Shown piece by piece: positions 45,901 through 53,830 of a stretch of 60,079 nt of DNA. Both the position numbers and the translations under genes were made by a program. This stretch comes from Chitinophagaceae bacterium (GTDB lineage: Bacteria > Bacteroidota > Bacteroidia > Chitinophagales > Chitinophagaceae). Location of the stretch: positions 1-60,079 of the forward strand of contig JAGQWM010000007.1 in assembly GCA_020437365.1 (NCBI GenBank). The letters run 5' to 3'. The first letter of the stretch is position 1; each line of letters starts with the position of its first letter. The notes under the pieces were generated by a model. That model made no database searches and was not told where the DNA came from. It saw nothing but the letters and a program-made list of their open reading frames with translations.

Positions 45901-46008
45901 GGCATCTCCATTTTGATCGGTCACAGTTCCGGAAATTGTCCGGTTTTGACCAAATGCAAATGCCGTAAACAGCATAAGCATCGTAAACAGTGAAGCGATT
46001 TTTCTCAT
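42907..46008 (-). CDS. SusC/RagA family TonB-linked outer-membrane transporter
   Basis: The 1033-residue protein has a signal peptide (LFTMLMLFTAFAFGQ), a carboxypeptidase-regulatory-like domain (ISGTVTDQNGDAVPGASVRI, residues ~25-95), then the plug: EVIVTSLGISRQKKDLGYA (102-120), GLQGKVSGLNITTI (140-153), NPMLLLDGVPM, DIVDVDILKGTSAAAIYGPD and NGVIVVTTKKG. The remainder is a 22-strand-type beta barrel ending RTFGASAVITF. With SusD it forms a TonB-driven importer. No STN signalling domain and no sigma/anti-sigma pair or hydrolase lies nearby, so the substrate (peptide or glycan) is open. Confidence 0.97.
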   Translation of the reverse strand: MRKIASLFTMLMLFTAFAFGQNRTISGTVTDQNGDAVPGASVRIKGTGTGTAADNTGKFTIQAKTGDVLLISGANIESTQFTVGSSNSIAIKVKTRETIGTEVIVTSLGISRQKKDLGYAAASISGESITRAKAVNVANGLQGKVSGLNITTINNSVFETVKINLRGIRSLLGDNNPMLLLDGVPMSIGYLSSLNPNDIVDVDILKGTSAAAIYGPDAVNGVIVVTTKKGSTSKPVVTLGTSVQLSTVSKLPDFQYEFGSGGYGAYTPYENWSWGPAFDGSIVKIGQTLPDGSKQMVPYLPLRKEKRKFFNTGVTVQNDISFATKGFYLSVQDAIIHGIVPDDKNRRTGFRMSSTHEYGKFTASFNLNYIQQNFNVFDDGAMGAYNASQNVGLNNGLLNLLFNTPAQVPITHYKDFMNDPFAEYNGYFTDYGLNPYFAIDNWRSTGKYEDFIGNIELGLKATNWLSFTYRAALSMNVNTGRSTSKGEIPTDFGRGRGFASIPGTVGDFANRGSRISSELFARVNKKFGDFKLNAIVGNYFRQVDSKNTSVSAGNLVVPELFNVSNRTGELGGGSSFSQARLISIYGSVGLGYKWANIEFTGRNDVTSLLDASNRSYFYPGVNGAIVLSDAISAIHSSRVISYLKLRGSWNKTGNVTIGPYALSSTFSQASGFPYGSLPGFTANNSAPDPLLRPEFVKAWEAGFELALFKNRVSVEATYFHQDNTDQIIPIAVSAATGFTSATVNAASFTNEGYEFDLKLTPLVKLGQVNINFKGNATYNTSRVDEVYQGLDELFAGGYSNFAGNYVIKGYPAYVFKATDYTRDAMGRVIVGETTGEPTQDPNTKIYGRTLPLWIVGLNPTVSYKNLHFSVVGEYKGGHTAFGKIGDDMAWTGVSIATAVNHRERFVFPNSSYEDPLNPGKYIANDNITLSNVNNFFTGVYRDVGSNFLYSAAAWRIREASISYDFPKKLLGAAKLIKGVSVSLTGRNLYLWVPKSNVYTDPDFTFSSGNSAGVSTSQINPPQRTFGASAVITF

Positions 46009-46169
46009 GTTAACGTTAATTTTTAATTAATAATGCATTGATTATCATCGAATAATGTAAATTTCCAAGGGTTGGGGTCGTTATTAAAGACAAGTTTCCC
46101 TTGAAAAATGCTGCCGCAAGATAAATTTTTTTTTAACAATTACTTAAAACAATTAAAAAAAAGCAAAAA

Positions 46170-48221
46170 TTATTTCCTTTTGCGCAGTATCCAGCGCAAT
46201 TGCAGCTTGACATCTGTTTTTTTATTGCCGGGTATTTCATCCAGCCCGGAGCCCACGGAAGTCCGGTTATTATAGATGGTTTGGGCCCACCGAAGCCATA
46301 AAGACAGGTCACGGGCCAAATCATATTCGATATTAAGGTAATATCTGTATCCTTTATCAAAAAATGCAGGGATGGAATAGCTATAGAGCACATCATTTTC
46401 GTAAGCATAAATCCGGGCGTCATAATTATCGGTTTCGAAATACTGTAAACGCAGTTTGGCTGAAAAGGGTTTCAACATGGGTTTATATAAAAAATCGAAA
46501 TAGGTGAGAAAGCCTTTGGCTTTATTGGCGCCCCGATTGTCAAACCATAATAGTTCTACCCTGTTGCGAAGCGTAATGGCCGGATTGATTTTATAACTGA
46601 CTTGTGTTCTCCAGTTCTGCTTGGGCAAATCCACCAAATAATTTGTGGTGGTCGTATTGCCGGATTGATTTTTTTGTTTGGTTTCTGATTTGAACCTCGT
46701 GTACACTTCAAGGTCATGATTGGGTTTATATGTCAATTGGATTAAAAAATCTTTACCATGGCTGGGCGCATCTACCAGGTATTTCAGCCAGGGAAATTTA
46801 TAAAAATCAGCGTAAGCATCTATCTGCCAGCCAATGGCCGGGCGAATGGAAACTCCTGTATATAAGCCGGTTTCATTCGTCGGATAAGTGTTCTCCGTAA
46901 AGGCATTGCCATTGATAGCCTGATACCCTTTACTGATTGATCTTTGTACCAAAGAAATATCTACCCTCGGATCTACACTGACCAATAATCCATTCACAAA
47001 TGCTTTATTAAAATTTTTATCGGCAGCAGCTTCGCCAAATAAGTGAATGTTTTTGTAAGTATAGCTATAATCTACACTAATGTTGTACCAGTTTTTCCCA
47101 TTGATGGCATATAAATTATAGGGTTCATCTCTTTTTACTACCGGTAAAGAAAAATTATAAAATACGGCATTGGCACCGACATGCCAACGGTCATTTCGCA
47201 AAATGATATTGCCACCAAAAGAGGTTTGTGTCAGATTGTTCTTATCAGCCTGTTCACTCGGTGTTCGGTTATACCCCGACGTGAGGAAGGAAGATATAAA
47301 GTCTTCATTATTGACCGTATCGGCTACAAAATTGGCATTCAACTTTCGGACAGAGCCAAAAACTGTAGATTCAATTTTTCCTTTTCCTATGGTAACGCCT
47401 ACTCCTCGATTAAAATAATATTCTCCCGCAGAACTATACGGCCGCAAAGTAGCCGACTGTCTTTTTACACCCATGACGTTCACACTTTTTTTAAACGCCA
47501 GGCTTTGCCATTGTGTTAACCCTTGCCCGAGATTGACCGTAAAATCGCCTAAGGCCAATGCTTTGATTATACCCAGGTTGCGGGCAAATAAATGAAATGA
47601 ATAAAAATCAAATCCTTGTTTCTGTGCACCTTTAAAAAACTGCTCTCCCGCATCTTTATCTCCTAAAATGCCGAATTGCAATAAATTTTTGTAACGGTAT
47701 TTGTACCTGAATAAAATCCTTTGCCGGCTGCCGAGATATTTAGTACCGGAGGTTGATTTATCAAATCCTTTTGACTTTTCTAAAACTTGGGTGCCTCTCA
47801 ACAAAAAACTATGTTCACCTCCTTTTAACCGCTTGCCGAATTCTACATTGATAGGCGTGGCCGAATGCACGGATACAAATGGCAATAATTCCCGTATTGT
47901 TTGAATATCCAAAGAAGGTACTGCCTGCAATTCATAAATACTGATGAAATCGCCAAAAATTTTTCTATATGAAATTAGATTATCTATTTGCAAATCTGAC
48001 AAGATGCGTAGCCTTTTTAATTCATTGGCATCTGCCTCATTCAGGTTCATGGGATGCGTATAAAAAAACTGTAAATCCTGCAGGTAACTATCATCTTCTG
48101 TTTCGCCTTCATCGGCATCTGTTTGATTTTCTAATTGTTGTTGTACCGCAGGCGGAATATCCTGGCTTTGCGCCAGCCTTGCCCAACACAAAATGAGTAA
48201 TATGACGGACAGTTTTCTCAA
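46170..48221 (-). CDS. Exported protein with degenerate helix-hairpin-helix domain and predicted beta barrel
   Basis: The 683-residue protein has a signal peptide (MRKLSVILLILCWARLAQSQ), an acidic stretch, then a ComEA-like helix-hairpin-helix region (~50-115: MNLNEADANELKRLRILSDL; LISYRKIFGDFISIYELQAV). The usual Gly-x-Gly hairpins are replaced (RILSD, PSLDI). The remaining ~550 residues are alternating beta strands rich in aromatic residues (WHVGANAVFYNFSLPVV; LQIDAYADFYKFPWLKYL-like), ending KTDVKLQLRWILRKRK, as in outer-membrane barrels. The TTG start overlaps the upstream stop (TTGA), implying translational coupling. Function unknown; a pore role is inference. Confidence 0.75.
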   Translation of the reverse strand: MRKLSVILLILCWARLAQSQDIPPAVQQQLENQTDADEGETEDDSYLQDLQFFYTHPMNLNEADANELKRLRILSDLQIDNLISYRKIFGDFISIYELQAVPSLDIQTIRELLPFVSVHSATPINVEFGKRLKGGEHSFLLRGTQVLEKSKGFDKSTSGTKYLGSRQRILFRYKYRYKNLLQFGILGDKDAGEQFFKGAQKQGFDFYSFHLFARNLGIIKALALGDFTVNLGQGLTQWQSLAFKKSVNVMGVKRQSATLRPYSSAGEYYFNRGVGVTIGKGKIESTVFGSVRKLNANFVADTVNNEDFISSFLTSGYNRTPSEQADKNNLTQTSFGGNIILRNDRWHVGANAVFYNFSLPVVKRDEPYNLYAINGKNWYNISVDYSYTYKNIHLFGEAAADKNFNKAFVNGLLVSVDPRVDISLVQRSISKGYQAINGNAFTENTYPTNETGLYTGVSIRPAIGWQIDAYADFYKFPWLKYLVDAPSHGKDFLIQLTYKPNHDLEVYTRFKSETKQKNQSGNTTTTNYLVDLPKQNWRTQVSYKINPAITLRNRVELLWFDNRGANKAKGFLTYFDFLYKPMLKPFSAKLRLQYFETDNYDARIYAYENDVLYSYSIPAFFDKGYRYYLNIEYDLARDLSLWLRWAQTIYNNRTSVGSGLDEIPGNKKTDVKLQLRWILRKRK

Positions 48222-49048
48222 TCCTTTTTCGCATTAAATTGATAAATTATCATCAATCCCGGCGTAACACCTAATTGGGGATGGAATGATGATGTAAGGT
48301 CTAACCGGAACGACTGTAATGACAATCCCACACCTGCCCAATAAGAGGAAGTGGCAGAAGAAAATCCGGCCCGTACCAAAAGTTGTTTAATGAATTTATA
48401 TTGAAATCCTGCATTTACATTCACAGGCTGATCTTCTTCTTTTTCTATGGTTGCACTAATCATAAATTTCTCGGAAGCATCGTATCCAATGCCAAAAGCA
48501 TATAGAGAAGATAATTTTTCTTCTTCATTTTTTCCGTATTTACCTCCTACGGGATTACTGACATGTATACCGGCGAGTAATTTATCGGTAACATGCATAA
48601 TAGCACCGGCTTCAAAACTGATGGTGGATGCACTTCCATAAGTGGGAATACGCAAAGCACTGTAATTAAATTGAACACCTACATCCAGTTTTTGTCCGAG
48701 CTTACGGGCATAAGCCAATCCGAGTTGGGTTTCATTATAATCTGAAGAACCAAAATAATTACCTTTTACACCAATATTTCCGCTTTTTGTAACCAGACCA
48801 ACAGCCGCCGAAAAATTATTCAATTCATCCAATAGAAATCTTCTTTCGCCAAATACACCTACTGCACTGGATTGTAAACCTGCCAATGCCGCCTGGTTGG
48901 AAGTAAATGAAAACACATCGATATGTTGATTACTATAGGCACCCAAACCCGTATAGGCCGATAAAACAGGACGACGTAATGTTTGCGCCGACAAATTTCC
49001 GGCAGCAAAAAACGCAAGTACAGAAAAGAAAATTAATAGTTTTTTCAA
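48218..49048 (-). CDS. PorV/PorQ-like outer-membrane protein
   Basis: The 276-residue protein starts, in my reading, at a TTG encoding MKKLLIFFSVLAFFAAGNLS-, a clear signal peptide. The upstream ATG at 49162 would overlap the divergent folD gene and place junk before the signal. The mature part shows VLSAYTGLGAYSNQHIDVFS, NQAALAGLQSSAVGVFGERR, LGLAYARKLGQKLDVGVQFN, AGAIMHVTDKLLAGIHVSNP and YQFNAKKD, strands resembling the FadL-like PorV/PorQ group. Such proteins act in type IX secretion or related surface transport. The stop overlaps the start of the following barrel gene. Confidence 0.75.
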   Translation of the reverse strand: MKKLLIFFSVLAFFAAGNLSAQTLRRPVLSAYTGLGAYSNQHIDVFSFTSNQAALAGLQSSAVGVFGERRFLLDELNNFSAAVGLVTKSGNIGVKGNYFGSSDYNETQLGLAYARKLGQKLDVGVQFNYSALRIPTYGSASTISFEAGAIMHVTDKLLAGIHVSNPVGGKYGKNEEEKLSSLYAFGIGYDASEKFMISATIEKEEDQPVNVNAGFQYKFIKQLLVRAGFSSATSSYWAGVGLSLQSFRLDLTSSFHPQLGVTPGLMIIYQFNAKKD

Positions 49049-49063
49049 ATAAAAAAATTTCAA

Positions 49064-49071
49064 GAAAGTTA
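49064..49071 (-). promoter_or_regulatory. Candidate -7 element for the PorV/PorQ-like gene
   Basis: The minus strand reads TAACTTTC, one mismatch from TAnnTTTG, 15 bases before the TTG start at 49048. It supports the shorter start over the ATG at 49162. Confidence 0.35.
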
Positions 49072-49113
49072 CAAGGTTCCATCGGCGCAACAAAATAAGA
49101 TTCGTTTTAATGT

Positions 49114-49121
49114 TATTTTCG
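49114..49121 (+). promoter_or_regulatory. Candidate -7 element abutting folD
   Basis: TATTTTCG, one mismatch from TAnnTTTG, ends four bases before the folD ATG. Confidence 0.4.
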
Positions 49122-49125
49122 CAGC

Positions 49126-50001
49126 ATGAATTTACTCGATGGTAAAAAAGCCGCACAGGCAATCAAAGACGAATTGAAGATTGATGTGGCGCAATTAGTT
49201 TCAGAAGGAAAAAAAATTCCACACCTTGTTGCCGTATTAATGGGTAATGATGGTGCCAGCGAAACGTATGTAGCGGCCAAAGTAAAAGCCTGTGATGAAG
49301 TGGGTTTTAAATCCACATTATTCCGTTTCACTAAAAACGAGCCGGCCAATCGATTGTTTGAAAAAATTCATGAACTCAATCATGACCCCGATGTAGATGG
49401 CATTCTTGTTCAATTGCCACTACCTGGACATATAGATGAAAAACAAATCATTGATGCGATTGACCCTGATAAAGATGTAGATGGTTTTCATCCGGTGAGT
49501 GTAGGAAAAATGGTGCAAGGCTTACCTAGTTTTGTTGCCGCCACACCATTAGGCATTATGTTGTTGATCAAACATTATAATATTGAAACCAAAGGAAAAC
49601 ATGCTGTTGTGGTTGGCCGAAGCAATATCGTGGGCAGGCCCATTAGCATTTTGCTCAATAATAATACCAATCCGGGCAATTGCACCGTAACGGTTTGTCA
49701 TTCAAAAACGACGGACATTCAATCAATCTGTTTACAGGCCGACATTATCATTGCTGCCATTGGCAAAGCAAAATTCATTACAGCCGATATGGTCAAGGAA
49801 GGAGCCGTCGTAATTGATGTCGGCATCACCCGGGTGCCGGACGACAGTAAAAAAAGAGGCTATCGCTTACAAGGCGATGTAGATTTTGAAAATGTTGCTC
49901 CGAAATGTTCCTGGATTACACCCGTGCCCGGCGGTGTTGGGCCCATGACGATTGCCGCACTTTTACAAAATACCTTTCAATCATGCACGGAGAAAAATTG
50001 A
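49126..50001 (+). CDS. folD: Bifunctional methylene-THF dehydrogenase / methenyl-THF cyclohydrolase
   Basis: FolD interconverts 5,10-methylene-, methenyl- and 10-formyl-tetrahydrofolate with NADP+. The 291-residue protein has YVAAKVKACDEVG (Tyr48, Lys52 of the active site), DGILVQLPLPGHI, DPDKDVDGFHPVSVGKM, the Rossmann segment AVVVGRSNIVGRPISILL and the C-terminal TPVPGGVGPMTIAALLQNT. Its TGA overlaps the queE ATG by one base (TGATG), so the two are translationally coupled. It is divergent from the PorV/PorQ-like gene. Confidence 0.98.
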   Translation: MNLLDGKKAAQAIKDELKIDVAQLVSEGKKIPHLVAVLMGNDGASETYVAAKVKACDEVGFKSTLFRFTKNEPANRLFEKIHELNHDPDVDGILVQLPLPGHIDEKQIIDAIDPDKDVDGFHPVSVGKMVQGLPSFVAATPLGIMLLIKHYNIETKGKHAVVVGRSNIVGRPISILLNNNTNPGNCTVTVCHSKTTDIQSICLQADIIIAAIGKAKFITADMVKEGAVVIDVGITRVPDDSKKRGYRLQGDVDFENVAPKCSWITPVPGGVGPMTIAALLQNTFQSCTEKN

Positions 50002-50621
50002 TGGCTATTTCCACAAACATAGACACTGCCCTTCCGGTGATGGAACATTTTTACACCTTGCAAGGCGAAGGATTTCACCAGGGAAAAGCGGCTTATTTTA
50101 TCCGGTTGGCAGGATGCGATGTCGGTTGTGTTTGGTGCGATGTAAAAGACAGCTGGGATGCCACAAAACATCCTACAATGCCAATTGAAAATTTATTACG
50201 AGAGATACAAAAAACACCTGCAACAATTATTGTCATTACCGGCGGTGAACCGCTGATGTATGATTTAACGATGCTAACTTCCACTTTACAAGCGGCGGGT
50301 TTACAAACACATATTGAAACTTCAGGTGCCTATCCATTGAGTGGCCAATGGGATTGGGTTTGTCTATCGCCTAAAAAATTTAAACCACCAGTACCGGAAA
50401 TCATTTCTTCGGCTGATGAATTAAAAATTGTTGTATTCAATACATCCGATTTTGCCTGGGCAGAAAAATATGCAGCTTTGGTACATCCTTCCTGCAAACT
50501 TTATTTACAACCCGAATGGGACAAAGCGGATACAATAACAGCAGACATGATTGCTTATATACAACAACATCCAAAATGGGAACTTTCCTTGCAGATTCAT
50601 AAGTATATTCACGTACCGTAA
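50001..50621 (+). CDS. queE: 7-carboxy-7-deazaguanine synthase
   Basis: QueE is a radical SAM enzyme of the queuosine/preQ0 pathway, converting CPH4 to CDG. The 206-residue protein has EHFYTLQGEGFHQGKAAYFI and the [4Fe-4S] cluster motif C39-x3-C43-x2-C46 (GCDVGCVWCDVKDSWD). VITGGEPLMYDL follows, then HIETSGAYPL and VCLSPKKFKPP. The ATG overlapping the folD stop is chosen; an ATG six codons earlier (49983) is possible but gives extra non-homologous residues. No other que genes are adjacent. Confidence 0.95.
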   Translation: MAISTNIDTALPVMEHFYTLQGEGFHQGKAAYFIRLAGCDVGCVWCDVKDSWDATKHPTMPIENLLREIQKTPATIIVITGGEPLMYDLTMLTSTLQAAGLQTHIETSGAYPLSGQWDWVCLSPKKFKPPVPEIISSADELKIVVFNTSDFAWAEKYAALVHPSCKLYLQPEWDKADTITADMIAYIQQHPKWELSLQIHKYIHVP

Positions 50622-50701
50622 GCAACCTTTCACTTATTTTTTCTTTCTTATCCGGAATAAAATCTTTGTAGATTCGTTCTGATAATTCAATTGATATGTG
50701 C

Positions 50702-52618
50702 ATGAAAAAATGGATGACTGTTTCCCTGTTTTGTTTATTCGTTCAACTTGGTTTTTCTCAACAATATGATCCGCTCAATATCAAAAAAAAAGCGGTTGAA
50801 TACTATACTAAAGCACAGGAAAGAATGGTTGACAATAATATTGTCAGTGCCATCGGCTTACTGATACAAGCTGTACAAACAGATAATCGATATATTGATG
50901 CACACCTTGCTTTAGCCAGTTTGTATGGTCAAATAAAAAACCATTCGAAAAGTGTAGAACAATATGAAATCTCATTTTCATTAGATTCCAATTATACGCT
51001 ATTATATAAATCGCCTTATGCATTTCAGTTAGCTGCCCTTGGTCAATTTGATAAAGCATTAGCAGCAGTGAATGAATTGCTCAGCAAAAAACACATTACC
51101 AATTCTTCTTTATTGAATAAATTAGAAGAAAGAAAAAAATCTTTTCAGTTTGCTGTTGATTTTGAAAAAAACCATCCGGATAAAAATTATGTTTTTGCAC
51201 CGCAAAATGTCGGCAGTGGCGTTAATACAGCCGACCCGGAATATTTTCCATCATTGAGTTTGGATGCCCAACAACTGGTCTTCACCAGGAGGGTCAATAA
51301 TTATAATGAAGATTTTTACACCAGCCAATTGACCGATAAAGGATGGGCCATTGCTTCGCCGTTGAAAGGCAATATCAACACACCGGGCAATGAAGCTGCA
51401 CAAACCATTTCGCAGGACGGTGAATTGTTGATTTTTACAGCCAGGGACCGAAGAGATAGCTATGGCAATTACGACTTATACTACTCCCTTATGACACCCA
51501 AAGGCTGGAGCGATGCCGTAAATCTGGGTAGTAATGTTAATTCCGACCAATGGGACTCACAACCTTGTTTATCACCCGATAAAAGAGATTTATATTTTGC
51601 CAGCAAAAGAATTGGCGGCTTGGGTGGCAGCGATATTTATGTTTGTCATTTATTGCCGAATGGCAAATGGGGGCCTGCTGAAAATCTCGGGCCGGGCATC
51701 AATACCAAAGGGGATGACCAATGTCCGTTTATACATGTCGATAATCAAACACTTTATTTTACCTCGAACGGATGGCCGGGTTATGGCGAAAATGATTTAT
51801 TTTATGTCAGAAGAAGTGTGGGGCATAGCTGGACACAACCTATGAATTTGGGTTACCCCATCAACACAGTCAATGATGAAGGCACTTTATTCATAGCTGC
51901 CGATGGCGTAACCGCTTACTATGCCAGCGACAGGAGCGACTCAAAAGGTTCGCTTGATATTTATAGTTTTCAATTGAGAAAAGATATTCGGCCTTTCAAA
52001 ACTTTGTGGGTCAAAGGTATTGTAACCGATAAAAAAACGCAACAGCCCCTTCCTTCGACCGTACAATTGATTGACCTGGCCACAGAAGAAATTATAACTG
52101 AAGTACAAACAGATGTCAACGGAAAATACCTTATTACTTTACCCGTTGGCAAAGATTATGCGTTTACGGTTGACCATAAAGGTTATTTATTTTATTCCGA
52201 CAATTTTTTGATGTTGAACAAATCACCGGATTCTACCTATCAAAAAAACATTGCGCTGCAACCCATCGAATTGAATGCCACAATTGTTTTAAAAAATATT
52301 TTCTTCGACGTCAATCAATATGAATTAAAACCCGAATCGAAAGTCGAGCTGGATAAACTGGTGCAATTATTGAATGAAAACCCTACAATGAAAATTGAAA
52401 TAAGCGGTTATACTGATAATGTAGGCCAGGCTGCCGACAATAAAATATTAAGTGTGAACCGGGCTAAAGCTGTCGTAACTTATTTGGTTGAAAAAAATAT
52501 AGCAGCCGGCAGGCTGACGGCGAAAGGATTTGGCGAAACAAATCCCATTGCCGACAATAATACAGAAGAAGGAAGGGCCAAAAACCGTCGAACTGAAATG
52601 AAAATCATCAGTCATTAG
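50702..52618 (+). CDS. PorE-like OmpA-family protein (TPR, beta-propeller, regulatory-like, OmpA)
   Basis: The 638-residue exported protein has a signal peptide (WMTVSLFCLFVQLGFSQ), a TPR region (~20-130: AHLALASLYGQIKNHSKSVE), and PD40 propeller blades (FPSLSLDAQQLVFTRR; SQDGELLIFTARDRRDSYGN; SPDKRDLYFASKRIGGLGGS). A carboxypeptidase-regulatory-like domain (VKGIVTDKKTQQPLPSTVQL) follows. The C-terminal OmpA peptidoglycan-binding domain (NIFFDVNQYELKPESKVELD; ISGYTDNVGQAADNKILSVN; RAKNRRTEMKI) ends the protein. This domain order matches the type IX secretion component PorE, but several paralogues usually exist. The ATG at 50702 gives the best signal. Confidence 0.9.
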   Translation: MKKWMTVSLFCLFVQLGFSQQYDPLNIKKKAVEYYTKAQERMVDNNIVSAIGLLIQAVQTDNRYIDAHLALASLYGQIKNHSKSVEQYEISFSLDSNYTLLYKSPYAFQLAALGQFDKALAAVNELLSKKHITNSSLLNKLEERKKSFQFAVDFEKNHPDKNYVFAPQNVGSGVNTADPEYFPSLSLDAQQLVFTRRVNNYNEDFYTSQLTDKGWAIASPLKGNINTPGNEAAQTISQDGELLIFTARDRRDSYGNYDLYYSLMTPKGWSDAVNLGSNVNSDQWDSQPCLSPDKRDLYFASKRIGGLGGSDIYVCHLLPNGKWGPAENLGPGINTKGDDQCPFIHVDNQTLYFTSNGWPGYGENDLFYVRRSVGHSWTQPMNLGYPINTVNDEGTLFIAADGVTAYYASDRSDSKGSLDIYSFQLRKDIRPFKTLWVKGIVTDKKTQQPLPSTVQLIDLATEEIITEVQTDVNGKYLITLPVGKDYAFTVDHKGYLFYSDNFLMLNKSPDSTYQKNIALQPIELNATIVLKNIFFDVNQYELKPESKVELDKLVQLLNENPTMKIEISGYTDNVGQAADNKILSVNRAKAVVTYLVEKNIAAGRLTAKGFGETNPIADNNTEEGRAKNRRTEMKIISH

Positions 52619-52653
52619 TATTTTTAGGATATACCAACGCTTCATTTCACTGT

Positions 52654-53760
52654 ATGAATAACGATTTACTTTACCAAATTGGATTAACTTTGGTGCCGAC
52701 TATCGGTCCCGTACAAGCGAAAATATTATTGCAACATTGTGATGTGGAAGAAATTTTCCATGCTAAAAAAAACTACCTCGAAAAAATTGAAGGTATCGGT
52801 ACCGGCAGGGCGGCCGCCATTACAAATTTCAACAACTTTTCAGCCGTAGAAAAAGAAATCAAATTTATAGAGGACAATCATATTCAACCTCTGTTTATTA
52901 CGGACGAAAATTATCCCAAAAGATTATTGAATTGTTACGACTCTCCTACGCTGTTGTATTATAAAGGAAGGGCAGATTTGAATGCGCCCAAAATCGTTTC
53001 CATCATTGGTACAAGAAGCCATACCGACTATGCCAAAAACGTAACGGCACAAATTGTAAAAACACTAACGGCACAAAATATTACAGTAGTCAGCGGACTG
53101 GCTTTTGGAATTGATGCCATGGCACATAAAGCGGCTTTAAAAAATAATTTACCTACAATTGGTGTTTTGGGTCATGGATTGCATACCATTTATCCGGCCG
53201 AACACAGTAAATTATCAAATACAATGCTCACACAAAATGGCGGTTTGCTCACAGAATTTAGAAGCGGTACCAAACCGGACAAGCATAATTTTCCCAGCCG
53301 CAACAGAATCGTTGCCGGCATGAGCGATGCCACCATTGTAATTGAAACTGATATTAAAGGCGGCAGTATGATTACGGCGGAATTGGCCAACGGCTATAAT
53401 AAAGATGTATTTGCCGTTCCCGGCAAGATAACCGATACGAAAAGTTCGGGGTGCAATTATCTCATCAAAACAAACAAGGCTATGCTCCTTGCCAAGCCGG
53501 AAGACCTTATCAACATCATGCAATGGGCCGATGAAACGCAATCAAAAAAAACAAAAAAACAACAGCGGGAATTATTTATTGAACTCAGCCACGACGAAAA
53601 AATTATTGTAAATATCTTGCAAAAAGCTGAAGCTACTTCTATAGATGAAATAAATTTGAAAAGCGGATTAAGTTATAGTACGGTAGCAGCAGCCATTCTT
53701 AACTTAGAATTACAGAATGTGATATTATCTTTACCGGGCAAATTGTACAAAATGGCTTAA
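52654..53760 (+). CDS. dprA: DNA-processing protein DprA
   Basis: DprA protects incoming single-stranded DNA and loads RecA during natural transformation. The 368-residue protein has an N-terminal helix-hairpin-helix (IEGIGTGRAAAITNFN), the extended Rossmann core (VSIIGTRSHTDYAKNV; VVSGLAFGIDAMAHKAAL; TIGVLGHGLHTIYPAEHSKL; FPSRNRIVAGMSDATIVIE; VFAVPGKITDTKSSGCNYLI) and a C-terminal winged-helix (DML1) domain (YSTVAAAILNLELQNVILSL). Length is typical. It suggests competence or DNA uptake ability; no com genes are adjacent. Confidence 0.97.
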   Translation: MNNDLLYQIGLTLVPTIGPVQAKILLQHCDVEEIFHAKKNYLEKIEGIGTGRAAAITNFNNFSAVEKEIKFIEDNHIQPLFITDENYPKRLLNCYDSPTLLYYKGRADLNAPKIVSIIGTRSHTDYAKNVTAQIVKTLTAQNITVVSGLAFGIDAMAHKAALKNNLPTIGVLGHGLHTIYPAEHSKLSNTMLTQNGGLLTEFRSGTKPDKHNFPSRNRIVAGMSDATIVIETDIKGGSMITAELANGYNKDVFAVPGKITDTKSSGCNYLIKTNKAMLLAKPEDLINIMQWADETQSKKTKKQQRELFIELSHDEKIIVNILQKAEATSIDEINLKSGLSYSTVAAAILNLELQNVILSLPGKLYKMA

Positions 53761-53830
53761 AGCCAAACAGCGAATCCATTGGTATTTTTGTCTTTAAAAC
53801 AATAAAATTTTTAACCAGAACCGATATTCC

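Noticed and set aside
46010..46019. Palindrome TTAACGTTAA just before the SusC gene, considered as an operator
   Set aside because: Ten AT-rich bases without a second copy or nearby regulator gene are too weak to call.
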